DNA of 64,000 nucleotides from Olsenella uli (GTDB taxonomy: Bacteria > Actinomycetota > Coriobacteriia > Coriobacteriales > Atopobiaceae): NCBI RefSeq assembly GCF_016899935.1, contig NZ_JACJJK010000006.1, positions 82,155 to 146,154 of the forward strand, read 5' to 3'. How positions within the stretch are numbered: the first letter of the stretch is position 1; each line of letters starts with the position of its first letter. Below are positions 36,871-46,418 of this stretch, piece after piece. The notes below the pieces were generated by a model. It was not told the DNA's origin. It was given only the letters and a program-made list of their open reading frames with translations, and did not search any database. A program made the position numbers and the translations under genes.

Positions 36871-38487
36871 CTACTCCCCGGACGGGACCTCGGGGTAGGC
36901 GACGTGCTCGTCGACGGCATCGCTGGCGATCCCGATCACGTCGATGACGTCCCCCGCCATGACGGCACGCGAGCCGACGCGCTCCGCCGCGAGCGAGCCC
37001 GCATACGCGTGCACCTCGCAGACGTAGGCCGCCAGCAGCGCAAGATCGACGTCCTCGCCGTGCCGCTGCGCGAGGGCCGATGCCATCATACCAGCAAGCA
37101 CGTCGCCGGAGCCCGCCGTGGCGAGCGCCGCGGGGCCGGGCTTGGGGAGCACGGCCTTCTCGACGCTCACGCAGGCCGTCGCCGTGCCCTTGCTCACGAC
37201 CACGAGCTCGGAGCCGCCGTCGGACCACACGATCTCGCGCGCAGCGGCAAGCTGCTCCACGAGCGAGGAGGGCGCCGCACCGCCGCGACGGCCCACGAGC
37301 CGGCCGAGCTCGCCGCGGTGCGGGGTGAGCACGAGCGGGGCGTCCCGGCGGATGACCTCGGGAAGGCTGGGCAGAGCGCCGTTGGTGAGGCGCGCCAGGC
37401 AGTTGAGGCCGTCGGCGTCCACGACCAGCGGCACGTCGCACTCGAGCAGGGCCGAGACGATCGCGGCCGTGCCGCCGCTCACGCGCATGCCCGGGCCCAC
37501 GAGCACCGCGCTCGCGCGCTCGGCGAGGGCACGGACCACGTCGCACGCCTCGGCGGTGAAGGTGCCGTCCGCGTCCTCGGACAGCGGGACGACGGGGATC
37601 TCCAGCAGGTGGGCCTGGGCGACCGGCGCGGCGGAGGCGGGCGTGGCCAGCGTCACGTAGCCGGCGCCCATGCGCGCCGCGGCACGGGCCGCCATGATCG
37701 CGGCGCCCGGGTAGCGGCGCGACCCGCCCACGACGAGCACCGAGCCGCGCGCGAACTTGTCCACCGAGGCGGTGCGCGGCGCCAGGGCGTCGAGGTAGTC
37801 GATGAGGTCGGTGCGCCAGGCGACCGGGTCCTCGTCGATCACGAGACGCTCGGTCTGCTCGGCGAGCGGCGCGACAACGATGGCGCCGGTCACGTCGCGG
37901 CCGTCGTCGGCGAGCAGGCCCGGCTTGAGGGAGAGCATCGTCACGGTCATGTCCGCAACCACGCACGGGCCCTCCGCGCGCCCGGTCTCGGCCGAAAGGC
38001 CGCTCGGCACGTCGACGGCGACCACGCGGGCGGCGCAGGCGTTCACGCACTCGATCCAGATGTCAAAGGGCGGCCGCACGTTGCCGTGAAAGCCGGTCCC
38101 CAGCATGCAGTCCAGGACGACGTCCGCCGTGGCGAGAAGAACCTCGAGCTCGTCGCGGGACGGCCCCACGAGCACCGAGACGCCCGCGCGCTCGGCGCTC
38201 TGGGCGACCTGACGGGCGAGGTCCCCCGAGAGCGCGTCCGGCTCGATCGGGCTCACCACCGTCACGTTGACACCGCGCGCGTGGAGGGCCTCGGCGGCGA
38301 CCCAGCCGTCGCCGCCGTTGTTGCCCAGGCCCACGAGCACGACCACGTTCTCGACCTCGCCGAGCTCCAGGGACTCCCGGGCCGCCGCGAGCCCGGCGCG
38401 GCGCATGAGCTCGGCGACGCTCACGCCCTCGCGGGTGAGCGCCACCTCGACGCGCTTGACGTCGTCTATGTTCAGCACAGGCTGCAT
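36871..38487 (-). CDS. nnr: Bifunctional NAD(P)H-hydrate epimerase / ADP-dependent dehydratase
   Basis: Repairs hydrated NAD(P)H. 538 residues. N-terminal YjeF_N epimerase (about 1-215: VVLVGLGNNGGDGWVAAEAL, DCMLGTGFHG, VAVDVPSGLSAETG). C-terminal ribokinase-like dehydratase (about 245-538: LVVGGSRRYPGAAIMAARAAARMGAGYV, and the catalytic GSGDVLAGMMASAL). ATG 38487 has AAGGAG upstream; the ORF start at 38514 has none. Between acpS and alr, a common genomic order. Confidence 0.93.
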   Translation of the reverse strand: MQPVLNIDDVKRVEVALTREGVSVAELMRRAGLAAARESLELGEVENVVVLVGLGNNGGDGWVAAEALHARGVNVTVVSPIEPDALSGDLARQVAQSAERAGVSVLVGPSRDELEVLLATADVVLDCMLGTGFHGNVRPPFDIWIECVNACAARVVAVDVPSGLSAETGRAEGPCVVADMTVTMLSLKPGLLADDGRDVTGAIVVAPLAEQTERLVIDEDPVAWRTDLIDYLDALAPRTASVDKFARGSVLVVGGSRRYPGAAIMAARAAARMGAGYVTLATPASAAPVAQAHLLEIPVVPLSEDADGTFTAEACDVVRALAERASAVLVGPGMRVSGGTAAIVSALLECDVPLVVDADGLNCLARLTNGALPSLPEVIRRDAPLVLTPHRGELGRLVGRRGGAAPSSLVEQLAAAREIVWSDGGSELVVVSKGTATACVSVEKAVLPKPGPAALATAGSGDVLAGMMASALAQRHGEDVDLALLAAYVCEVHAYAGSLAAERVGSRAVMAGDVIDVIGIASDAVDEHVAYPEVPSGE

Positions 38488-38510
38488 GTCTTCCGCTCCT
38501 TCTCGGGAGG

Positions 38511-39020
38511 TCACTCCCGGATCTTGTCCAGCTCACTCTCCTGTATGCGCTCGAGCTCGTCGAGGACGGCGCGCGCCTCCCTGAACGAGCTCGCGAGCGC
38601 GCGCTCGGCCTCGCGCCGGGCGTCCGGGGCGGGGCGCACGTCGTCGGTCACGGCGATCGCGTTGGCCACCGCGACGTCATGGGTGTGCGAGATGGAGAGC
38701 GCGATCTCCCGGATCCCCAGCTCGCGCGCGAGCTCGGCGGCGCGCCCGGTGAGCAGCGCCCGGGGCCGCCCGGCCTCGTCGCGCCCCACCGAGACGTCGC
38801 GGAAGCCCACGCCGTCCGCAAAGCCCGTCCCCAGCGCCTTGACCACCGCCTCGCGCGCGGCGAAGCGCGCGGCGTAGTGCTCCGCGGGACGGGCGGTCTT
38901 CTCGCAGTAGGCGCGCTCGTCCTCGGTGAAGACGCGCCGCACGAAGTTGGGGGTCCGTGCGAGCACGCGCTCCATTCGAGAGATCTCGAGCATGTCCACG
39001 CCGATGCCAGCCGTCGCCAT
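38511..39020 (-). CDS. acpS: Holo-[acyl-carrier-protein] synthase
   Basis: Transfers phosphopantetheine from CoA to acyl carrier protein. 169 residues, longer than the usual 120-130. Core: GIGVDMLEISRMERVL with the metal Asp, and FAAREAVVKALGTGF with Glu and Lys. The extra 40-residue tail (PDARREAERALASSFREARAV onward) is predicted helical, perhaps coiled coil, and is not part of the standard enzyme. It starts 4 bases after glmS. Confidence 0.9.
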   Translation of the reverse strand: MATAGIGVDMLEISRMERVLARTPNFVRRVFTEDERAYCEKTARPAEHYAARFAAREAVVKALGTGFADGVGFRDVSVGRDEAGRPRALLTGRAAELARELGIREIALSISHTHDVAVANAIAVTDDVRPAPDARREAERALASSFREARAVLDELERIQESELDKIRE

Positions 39021-39024
39021 GGGG

Positions 39025-40875
39025 CTACTCCACGGTGACGGACTTGGCGAGGTTGCGCGGCTTGTCCACGTCGCAGCCGCGGGCGCGCGCCACGTAGCGG
39101 GCGAGCATCTGCAGGTGCACGACGGCCACGATGGGCACGAGCAGCTCGTCGGCCACGGGCGGGATCCACAGGACGTGCTCCACGAGCGAGGCCACGGCCT
39201 CGTCGCCGTCGGTGGCCACGGCCACGCAGACGGCGCCGCGCGCGATGACCTCCTGGATGTTGGAGACCGTCTTGTCGTGCACCCGGTCCTCGGGGACGAT
39301 CGCCACGACCGGGAAGCCCGGCTCGAGCAGTGCGATCGGCCCGTGCTTCATCTCCCCGGCGGGGTAGGCCTCCGCGTGCAGGTAGCTGATCTCCTTGAGC
39401 TTGAGCGCCCCCTCGTAGGCGGTCGTCGAGTTGACGCCCCGGCCGAGGAAGAGCGCCGAGTGCGCGCGACGGAAGACGGGCGCGGCCCGCTTGTCCTGCC
39501 AGGACCGGGAGATCACCTCGCGGATGAGGTCGGGCAGCGCGCGGAGGTCGCGGTAGTGGCGCTCCACCTCGGCGCGGTCCATCTCGCCGCGCGCCTGGGC
39601 GAGGCGCAGGGCGAGCAGCGCGCTCGCCACCATCTGCGCCGTGTACGCCTTCGTGGAGGCCACGCAGACCTCGGGGCCCGCTTGCACGTAGAGCGTGCCG
39701 TCGGACTCGCGCGCGGCCGTGGAGCCGAGCACGTTGGTGATCGCGAAGACCTTGCAGCCCATGCCCCTCATGCGGCGCGCCGCCGTGAGCGTGTCCGCCG
39801 TCTCGCCGGACTGCGTGATGATCACGCAGAGCGTGTTGGGCGTCACGATGACGTCCTGCTCGTAGTTGAACTCGGACGCGTAGTCGCAGATCACGGGCAC
39901 CTTGGCCCAGGTCTGGATCAGCGTGCGGGCGATGAGGCTCACATGGTAGGACGTGCCGCAGGCGATGAGGTAGACGAGGTCGATCGAGGCGAGGTCCTCG
40001 CCGGTCATGGAGAGCTCGTCGAGGTAGATGCCCTTCTCGCCCAGGCGCCCCTCGAGCAGGCGCTCGATGGCCTCGGGCTGCTCGGCGATCTCCTTGGCCA
40101 TGAAGTCGGAGTAGCCGCCGAGGGTCGCCGCCGAGGCGTCCCAGTCGATGTCGAGCGTCGTGGGGTGCTCCACGGGCGCGCCGTCCTCGTCGAAGACGCT
40201 CACGCGGCCGGAGGCCTCCAGGCGGGCGATCTGGCCGTTCTCGAGCTGGATGACGTGCGAGGTGACGCTTGCGAGCGGCGTCACGTCGGAGGCCGCGTAG
40301 GCGCCGGACTCCGTGGAGGCCACCACGAGCGGCGAGCCGTTGCGGGCGCAGACGATCTGGTCCGGGGCGTCGGCGCAGACGACCGCGAGCGCCCAGGAGC
40401 CCTCGAGGCGCCGGACCGCGTTGCGCACCGCCGCGACGAGGTCGCCGGCGGCCGGGCCCGCCCACGCCTCCTCGATGAGGTGGGCGATGACCTCGGAGTC
40501 GGTCTCGCTCACGAGCTCGTGGCCGGACCGCTTGAGATAGCCCCGCAGCTCGCGGAAGTTCTCGATGATGCCGTTGTGCACGATCGCGATGCGACCCGTG
40601 CAGTCGCGGTGCGGGTGGGAGTTGCGGTCGGTCGGCGCGCCGTGCGTCGCCCAGCGCGTGTGGGCGATGCCGGTGGTGCCGACGAGGTTGGCGGTCTCGC
40701 AGCGGTCCGCGAGGGTGGCCACGCGGCCGGCGCACTTGACGCCGTGCAGCTCGCCGTCCGTGCCCACGACCTCGACGCCCGCCGAGTCGTAGCCGCGGTA
40801 CTCGAGCGTGCGCAGCCCCTCGATCAGGTAGCCCACGGCCTGGTCCCTACCGGTGTAGCCCACGATTCCGCACAT
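39025..40875 (-). CDS. glmS: Glutamine--fructose-6-phosphate aminotransferase (isomerising)
   Basis: First step of amino-sugar synthesis. 616 residues. N-terminal nucleophile Cys2 in MCGIVGYTGRDQAVGYL; glutaminase domain to about 240 (HTRWATHGAPTDRNSHPH). Two SIS sugar isomerase domains follow (CGTSYHVSLIART, TQSGETADTL). The C-terminal DKPRNLAKSVTVE is the conserved lid. No glmS ribozyme-like leader is visible: only 24 bases separate it from glmM upstream. Confidence 0.96.
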   Translation of the reverse strand: MCGIVGYTGRDQAVGYLIEGLRTLEYRGYDSAGVEVVGTDGELHGVKCAGRVATLADRCETANLVGTTGIAHTRWATHGAPTDRNSHPHRDCTGRIAIVHNGIIENFRELRGYLKRSGHELVSETDSEVIAHLIEEAWAGPAAGDLVAAVRNAVRRLEGSWALAVVCADAPDQIVCARNGSPLVVASTESGAYAASDVTPLASVTSHVIQLENGQIARLEASGRVSVFDEDGAPVEHPTTLDIDWDASAATLGGYSDFMAKEIAEQPEAIERLLEGRLGEKGIYLDELSMTGEDLASIDLVYLIACGTSYHVSLIARTLIQTWAKVPVICDYASEFNYEQDVIVTPNTLCVIITQSGETADTLTAARRMRGMGCKVFAITNVLGSTAARESDGTLYVQAGPEVCVASTKAYTAQMVASALLALRLAQARGEMDRAEVERHYRDLRALPDLIREVISRSWQDKRAAPVFRRAHSALFLGRGVNSTTAYEGALKLKEISYLHAEAYPAGEMKHGPIALLEPGFPVVAIVPEDRVHDKTVSNIQEVIARGAVCVAVATDGDEAVASLVEHVLWIPPVADELLVPIVAVVHLQMLARYVARARGCDVDKPRNLAKSVTVE

Positions 40876-40899
40876 GAGATCCCCCTTCCGGGCCGCGCC

Positions 40900-42237
40900 C
40901 TACGCGCGGAACGGCTCGAGCGCCTCGAGCACGATGGCGTTTGCCTGGTCGCAGAGCTCGTCGGTCGGCGCCTCGGCGAGCACGCGCACGAGCGGCTCGG
41001 TGCCGGAGGCGCGCACGAGCACGCGGCCCTGGCCGGCGAGGAACTCCTCGGCCCTCTTGACGGCCGCGAGCACGGCCGCGTCGCCCATGGCGGCGTCCTT
41101 GTCCGTCACGCGGACGTTCACGAGCTCCTGCGGGTAGAGCTTCACCGGCGCGGCGAGCTGCGAGAGCTTCTCGCGCTCGGCGCGGTAGACCTCCATGATG
41201 CGCAGCGACGTCATGATGCCGTCGCCGGTGCACTCGATGTCGCCGAAGATGATGTGGCCGGACTGCTCGCCGCCCAGGCTGTAGCCGTTCTCGCGCATGC
41301 AGGCGTAGACGTTCTTGTCGCCCACCGCCGTGGTCTCGTAGGAGAGGTGCGCCTCGTCGAAGGCCTTGAACAGGCCGTAGTTGCTCATGACCGTAGGCAC
41401 CACCGTGCCGGCCGTGAGGCGGCCGTGCTTGTTGAGATAGACGCCGCAGATGTAGAGGATGAGGTCGCCGTCCACCACGTTGCCGCGCTCGTCCACGGCC
41501 AGGCACCGGTCGGCGTCGCCGTCGTAGGCAAAGCCCACGTCCAGGCCCTGCTCCACCACGTGGCGGCGCAGGCGGTCGATGTGGGTGGAGCCGCAGTCCA
41601 CGTTGATGTTGAAGCCGTCCGGCGCGTTGTTGATCACGCGGACGTCGGCGCCGAGCGCGTCGAAGACCGGCTTGGCCACGGAGGACGCGGCGCCGTTGGC
41701 ACAGTCCAGGCCCACCTTCACGCCCTGGAGGGAGAAGTTCGCGCTCGCGATGAGGTGGGCGATGTAGCGGTTGCGGCCCTGCATGTAGTCCACGGTGCAG
41801 CCGATGGCGTCGCCCGTGGCGAGCGGCACCTCCACCTCGCCGTCGATGTAGGCCTCGATAAGCTCCAGGACGTCCTCGTCCATCTTGAAGCCCTCGCCGT
41901 TCACGAGCTTGATGCCGTTGTCGGTGTAGGGGTTGTGGGAGGCGCTGATCATGATGCCGCAGTCGAAGCGGCCGTCCACCGTCTCGTAGGCCACGCCCGG
42001 CGTGGGGATGACGTGCAGCATGTAGGCGTCCGCGCCCGAGGCCACCAGGCCCGCGACCAGCGCGGACTCGAACATGTAGCTGGAGCGGCGCGTGTCCTTG
42101 CCCACGACGACGCGGGCCTTGCGCTCCTGGCGGGCGCCGTAGTACCAGCCCACGTAGCGACCGATCTTGAAGGCGTGGTCAACCGTCAGGCCCTTGTTGG
42201 CCTCGCCACGAAATCCGTCCGTGCCAAAGTACTTCAT
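40900..42237 (-). CDS. glmM: Phosphoglucosamine mutase
   Basis: Glucosamine-6-phosphate to glucosamine-1-phosphate, between GlmS and GlmU. 445 residues. KYFGTDGFRGEANKGLT start, active serine in MISASHNPYTDNGIKL near residue 102, metal loop DGDADRCLAVDE, and GEQSGHIIF for sugar binding. AGGGGG precedes ATG 42237. First gene of the leftward cell-wall run, 165 bases after rpsI. Confidence 0.96.
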   Translation of the reverse strand: MKYFGTDGFRGEANKGLTVDHAFKIGRYVGWYYGARQERKARVVVGKDTRRSSYMFESALVAGLVASGADAYMLHVIPTPGVAYETVDGRFDCGIMISASHNPYTDNGIKLVNGEGFKMDEDVLELIEAYIDGEVEVPLATGDAIGCTVDYMQGRNRYIAHLIASANFSLQGVKVGLDCANGAASSVAKPVFDALGADVRVINNAPDGFNINVDCGSTHIDRLRRHVVEQGLDVGFAYDGDADRCLAVDERGNVVDGDLILYICGVYLNKHGRLTAGTVVPTVMSNYGLFKAFDEAHLSYETTAVGDKNVYACMRENGYSLGGEQSGHIIFGDIECTGDGIMTSLRIMEVYRAEREKLSQLAAPVKLYPQELVNVRVTDKDAAMGDAAVLAAVKRAEEFLAGQGRVLVRASGTEPLVRVLAEAPTDELCDQANAIVLEALEPFRA

Positions 42238-42402
42238 TGCAACCCCCTGAGTGGTCTTGGCATAAAGACCCACCCATTGTTGCACAACCCCGGGCACGGG
42301 CGCGGTCGGGCGGTTCTTCTCGCCCGCATGACGGCAAATCTACGCAAAAGGACCCGCCGCAGCTGCGACGGGTCCCAACAACGCAAAACCTGGCGAGAAG
42401 CG

Positions 42403-42798
<396 letters not shown>

Positions 42799-42801
42799 CG
42801 G

Positions 42802-43242
42802 TTAGGCCCTCCAATCGATCTTGACGGGGTTCTGGGCCGTGTGCGGGTGCTCGGGGCCGGCGTAGACCTTGAGCTTGGTGCCCTGCTTGCGGCCGAGGGT
42901 GGTCTTGGGGAGCATGCCCTTGATGGCGTGCTCGACGACGCGCTCGGGGTGCTTCTCCATGGCCTCGCGGAAGCTCTCGAGCTTGAGGCCGCCGAGATAG
43001 CCGGAGTAGCGCCAGTACTGCTTGTGGTCGGCCTTGACGCCCGTGAGGACGACCTTGTCGGCGTTGATCACGACGACGAAGTCACCGGTGTCGGCGTTGG
43101 GGGTGTACTGAGGCTTGTTCTTGCCACGAAGAATCATGGCGGCGGTGGTCGCCAGACGGCCGAGCGTCGCGCCCTCGGCGTCGATGAGCACCCACTTGCG
43201 CTCGACTTCGCCGGTCTTGGCGAACTGAGTCGACTTCTTCAC
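42802..43242 (-). CDS. rplM: 50S ribosomal protein L13
   Basis: 146 residues. [34 protein letters not shown] and [25 protein letters not shown] are family landmarks. AGGAGG precedes the ATG. An inverted repeat GGCGGCTT/AAGCCGTC lies upstream near 43270 and might be an autoregulatory leader (low confidence). Confidence 0.97.
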   Translation of the reverse strand: MKKSTQFAKTGEVERKWVLIDAEGATLGRLATTAAMILRGKNKPQYTPNADTGDFVVVINADKVVLTGVKADHKQYWRYSGYLGGLKLESFREAMEKHPERVVEHAIKGMLPKTTLGRKQGTKLKVYAGPEHPHTAQNPVKIDWRA

Positions 43243-43476
43243 TTGACTCCTCCTACGTGCCTGCTGAGATGACGGCTTCTGGACAAGCCGCCGCGCTTTT
43301 GTCAGAGATTACGGGGCTCTGTGGAAAAGCTGTAAGAGTATAGCGCAACGCCGCGTCCGGCAGCCTGTGATTTTTCCGCACACAACCTGCACAGACGCGC
43401 CCGCCGACACGCCCCTCGGCCGGGCGGGCGGCGGTCTAGAATTGTGGCAACCATCGTCGCGCCAGAGGAGGACCCG

Positions 43477-44409
43477 ATGATCTACACCGTCACGCTCAAC
43501 CCCGCCCTCGACAAGACCGTCCACATCCCCAACTTCACGCTCGACGTGGTGAACCGCATCACCGAGCTGCGGCGCGACGCCGGTGGCAAGGGCATCAACG
43601 TCTCCAAGGTCATCGCCAAGCTCGGCGGCACCTCCGAGGCCGTGGCCGTGCTCTCCGGCGACACCGGCAGCTGGATCGCCGGCGCCCTCAAGGAGGCCGG
43701 CATCCGCGTGAAGGCCTTCCCCGCCAACGGCGAGACCCGCACCAACCTCAAGGTCATCGACCCCGAGCAGGGCACCCACACCGACATCAACGAGCCCGGC
43801 CCCGAAGTCACCGACGCCATGCTCAAGGAGATGCTCGACGTGCTGGCCGAGGAGGTCTCCGAGGGCGACTTCGTGGTCCTGTCCGGCAGCCTCCCCGCCG
43901 GCGTGGACCGCGGGACCTACGGCACCTGGACGCGCACGCTGCGCCACGCGGGCGCCCACGTCTACCTCGACGCCGACGGCGACGCCCTCGAGGCGGGCCT
44001 CAAGGGCAAGCCCTTCTTCACCAAGCCCAACAACCACGAGCTCTCCGCGCTCGTGGGCCGCGAGCTCACGACCGTCGACGAGATCGCCGCCGCCGCGCGC
44101 GAGCTGGTCGAGAAGGGCGTGGAGCGCGTCGTGGTCTCCATGGGCGGCGAGGGCGCGCTGCTCGCCACCGCTGACGAGACCTGGCACGCCTCCTCGGTGC
44201 AGGTGCCCGTGGGGTCCACCGTGGGCGCCGGCGACTCCGTGGTGGCGGCCTTCGTCTACGCGGACGCGCAGGGGCTCGGCATCGAGGACTCGCTGCGCCT
44301 GGCCATGGCCACCGGCGCCGCCAACGTCATGGAGTCCGGCACGCAGGCGGCCGAGCGCTCCGTCGTGGACGGCCTCGTCGACCGCGTGGAGATCACGCGC
44401 CTGGCGTAG
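43477..44409 (+). CDS. fruK: 1-phosphofructokinase (PfkB family)
   Basis: 310 residues. Start IYTVTLNPALDKTVHI, PfkB signature 1 AGGKGINVSKVIAKLGG, signature 2 GSTVGAGDSVVAAFVYA with the catalytic Asp. Phosphorylates fructose 1-phosphate; tagatose-6-phosphate kinase is the close alternative. ATG 43477 has AGGAGG at 6 bases. It stands alone here; a PTS EIIA of fructose type is at 55 kb. Followed by the 31-bp-period array. Confidence 0.88.
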   Translation: MIYTVTLNPALDKTVHIPNFTLDVVNRITELRRDAGGKGINVSKVIAKLGGTSEAVAVLSGDTGSWIAGALKEAGIRVKAFPANGETRTNLKVIDPEQGTHTDINEPGPEVTDAMLKEMLDVLAEEVSEGDFVVLSGSLPAGVDRGTYGTWTRTLRHAGAHVYLDADGDALEAGLKGKPFFTKPNNHELSALVGRELTTVDEIAAAARELVEKGVERVVVSMGGEGALLATADETWHASSVQVPVGSTVGAGDSVVAAFVYADAQGLGIEDSLRLAMATGAANVMESGTQAAERSVVDGLVDRVEITRLA

Positions 44410-44721
44410 GGTCAGGCACGGGCCCCCTAGAAATCGCCGCCTTTGTCGCAGGGCCTTCTAAGAATCCGGGTCCTTGTCGCAAGGCGTTCTAAGAATGTGG
44501 GTCCTTGTCGCAAGGTTTTCCCAAAAGTGCCGACCTTGTCCCCGCGCAGGCGGACAAGGCCGGCTTTTCTTGGACGAAAGCGTGCCAAGGTCGGCGATTC
44601 CCGGATGACCGGAAGCCAAGGGCGGCGATTCCCGGAAGCCCCGGGGACAAGGCCGCGAATTCGTAGACGCCTCCGTGACAACGTCCCACTTTTCTGGATC
44701 CTCCCCGGGCGAGAAGAACCC
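44410..44721. other. Intergenic region of 312 bp filled by a periodic dyad array
   Basis: No coding sequence; nearly the whole gap is the array 44441-44683 between the convergent fruK and patatin genes, with a CGAGAAG heptamer beside the patatin stop. Confidence 0.7.
44441..44683. repeat. Mirror-symmetric array with a 31-bp period
   Basis: CYTTGTC motifs start at 44441, 44472, 44503 and 44534, exactly 31 bases apart. The inverted motif (GACAAG, with GCCAAG variants) starts at 44553, 44584, 44615, 44646 and 44677, again 31 apart. The centre is a hairpin GCCGACCTTGTCC/GGACAAGGCCGGC. Units two and three share CTTGTCGCAAGG plus TTCTAAGAAT; the inverted units share CGGCGATTCCCGG. Units diverge, and nothing resembles a CRISPR spacer pattern. 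Confidence 0.75.
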
Positions 44722-45630
44722 CTAGCCGAGAAACGCCTCGATCTCCGCGATCCGCTCGGTCGCCTGCCGGCGCCCGGCCACGTAGAGCGAGAGGAGCGAC
44801 TCGCCGTCGCGCGTGGACGACCCCACGCTGACCGGCTCCTCGGGTGCCACGACCAGGCACCGCCCCTCGCGCTCGAGCTCCCAGAGCCGCTCGCGCTGGG
44901 CGTTGTAGCGCTCGGCGCGGGTGCGCAGCGCCTCCAGGTAGTAGGGGTAGCGGTCGTAGCGGTGCGAGCGCAGCGCGATCTGCTCTCCGGAGCCCGCCTG
45001 CTCGCGCACGAAGCCGCGGTCCTGCGTGAGCACCACGAGCGCGCGGTCGGCCGCCGGCCGGCCCGCCACCTCCGGCGCGTCCGGAAGCCCCAGCGCCGCC
45101 GCAAAGGGAATCGAGTCCGTGGTGCCGCCGTCGAGGTAGCGGTGACCGTCGATCTCAACGAGGCGGCTCACTGTGGGCAGCGAGGCCGAGGCGCGCACGC
45201 GCTCCAGGTCCTCGGGGAAGCGCTCCACGCGCAGGTAGTCCGGCGTGCCGAACGTCACGTCCGAGACGACGACCCACAGCGGGATCTCGCTGGCGTTGAA
45301 CGTCTCCACGTCACAGGGATCCAGGTGGTTCTGCACCTCGTCGTACATGAAGTCCGCTCCGGCCGCGTCGCCCGTCGTGACGAACGACCACAGCGACATG
45401 AAGCGCCGGTCGTCACGAAAGGCCAGGATGTCGCGCATGGTGCGCCCGATCTGGCGCGAGCGGAAGTTCGCCGCGTTCACCGCGCCGGCCGAGACACCCC
45501 AGATGCTCGAGAAGCCGTAGAGCTCACGCTCCTGCAGCACGTCGAGCACGCCCGCCGTGAACATCCCGCGAAACCCGCCGCCCTCCAGCACGAGCGCCGG
45601 TGCGACTCCGCCGTTCTTCTCGTCTGACAT
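44722..45630 (-). CDS. Patatin-like phospholipase
   Basis: 302 residues. Oxyanion loop GGGFRGMFTAGVL near residue 19, nucleophile Ser in WGVSAGAVNAANF (GxSxG), and catalytic Asp in YLDGGTTDSIPF. The C-terminal 100 residues (DRYPYYLEALRTRAERYNAQRERLWEL) match the helical tail of bacterial YjjU-like patatins. Probably a cytoplasmic lipid acyl hydrolase; the substrate is unknown. GGAGG precedes ATG 45630. Confidence 0.9.
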   Translation of the reverse strand: MSDEKNGGVAPALVLEGGGFRGMFTAGVLDVLQERELYGFSSIWGVSAGAVNAANFRSRQIGRTMRDILAFRDDRRFMSLWSFVTTGDAAGADFMYDEVQNHLDPCDVETFNASEIPLWVVVSDVTFGTPDYLRVERFPEDLERVRASASLPTVSRLVEIDGHRYLDGGTTDSIPFAAALGLPDAPEVAGRPAADRALVVLTQDRGFVREQAGSGEQIALRSHRYDRYPYYLEALRTRAERYNAQRERLWELEREGRCLVVAPEEPVSVGSSTRDGESLLSLYVAGRRQATERIAEIEAFLG

Positions 45631-45657
45631 GGTGCCTCCCAACGTCTGGATATGACA

Positions 45658-45689
45658 GCGGCCGCAGGCCCAAGGGGGCCGACGGCCGC
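45658..45689 (-). terminator. Terminator of tmRNA
   Basis: On the minus strand GCGGCCG-TC-GGCCC-CTT-GGGCC-TG-CGGCCGC (one extra C), 11 bases beyond the tmRNA CCA end. Confidence 0.75.
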
Positions 45690-45699
45690 GAAGCGTGCA

Positions 45700-46068
45700 T
45701 GGTGGAGGTGCGGAGAATCGAACTCCGGTCCAAAGCGAACCCCTGACAGGTGTCTCCAGGCTCAGTGTCCGGTTGGATCTTGGACGCCGCGCACCCGGTC
45801 ACCCGCGCTTGGCGCCCCAGCCGGTTCAATCTTTGCGCGCGGCATACCGGCTACGTCCGCGCACGCATCTCCCTGAGATGACATCTCCGCAGGAACGGGA
45901 GCAATCCCTGCTTCGACGCGCCGCTATCTAATTAAGCGGCGAGAGCCAGCTGAGGCTCGTAAGAGTTGTTCTCGTCAATTCAATTTGACGGTACCCCTGT
46001 TTAACGTGGCGAGGAGACCACGGCCTGCTGCCCATCTCAGGCCCACCCTGTCGAAACCAGTCACCCCC
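45700..46068 (-). ncRNA. ssrA: Transfer-messenger RNA
   Basis: Rescues stalled ribosomes with SmpB. 369 nt. The 5' GGGGGTGACTGGTTTCGACA and 3' CCGGAGTTCGATTCTCCGCACCTCCACCA region form the tRNA-like domain; acceptor GGGGGTG pairs with CACCTCC, T arm CGGAG-TTCGATT-CTCCG, CCA encoded. The tag frame at 45976-45932 reads DENNSYEPQLALAA then TAA (the first resumed codon is inferred). The ALAA end fits degradation tags. smpB is 0.9 kb away on the same strand. Confidence 0.93.
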
Positions 46069-46217
46069 GGTTGCCAGGTGAGGCGAGAAGGGCCACCACC
46101 ATGCGGCTGTCAACGTACGGGCCGCTCACGCGACCGTGGGGGTATTCTACCCGTTTTGCGCCCGGATAACACGAGGGCCGAGCGCCCCTGCGAGCGCCCG
46201 GCCTCCAAAACTTGCCT

Positions 46218-46238
46218 AAAAGGGGTCAGGCCCCTTTT
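46218..46238. repeat. Class P palindrome at the rubredoxin gene end
   Basis: AAAAGGGGTC-A-GGCCCCTTTT, one wobble, 6 bases from the rubredoxin stop. The flanking ACTTGCCTAAA recurs as ACTTGCCAGAAA beside the copy at 52673. Confidence 0.65.
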
Positions 46239-46244
46239 GAGCAA

Positions 46245-46388
46245 CTACTCCTCGACGAGCTCGAACTGGTCGGGGCCCACGCCGCAGACCGGGCAGACGT
46301 AGTCCTCCGGCAGCTCGGGGGTGTCGACCGTGACCTCATAGCCACAGACGACGCAACGGAACGTGTAGGTCTTCTTCTCCTCAGCCAT
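46245..46388 (-). CDS. Rubredoxin
   Basis: 47 residues. Small iron protein with the two knuckles FRCVVCGYEV and YVCPVCGVGPDQFELVE, four Cys binding one iron. AAGGAG lies upstream of ATG 46388. It is 30 bases after the flavin reductase gene on the same strand. In Moorella these two domains are one protein (Hrb, high-molecular-weight rubredoxin), so the pair may form an NADH:rubredoxin shuttle to rubrerythrin (inference). Confidence 0.93.
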   Translation of the reverse strand: MAEEKKTYTFRCVVCGYEVTVDTPELPEDYVCPVCGVGPDQFELVEE

Positions 46389-46418
46389 GCCAATCTCCTT
46401 TCTCGCCGACGGGCGCAC

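Noticed and set aside
39025..40899. glmS ribozyme ahead of glmS
   Set aside because: Only 24 bases separate glmM and glmS, too short for the ribozyme, and no core sequence is present.
44441..44683. CRISPR-like array
   Set aside because: The 31-bp period is regular, but the units are diverged, spacers do not exist, and half of the units are inverted. No cas genes are nearby.
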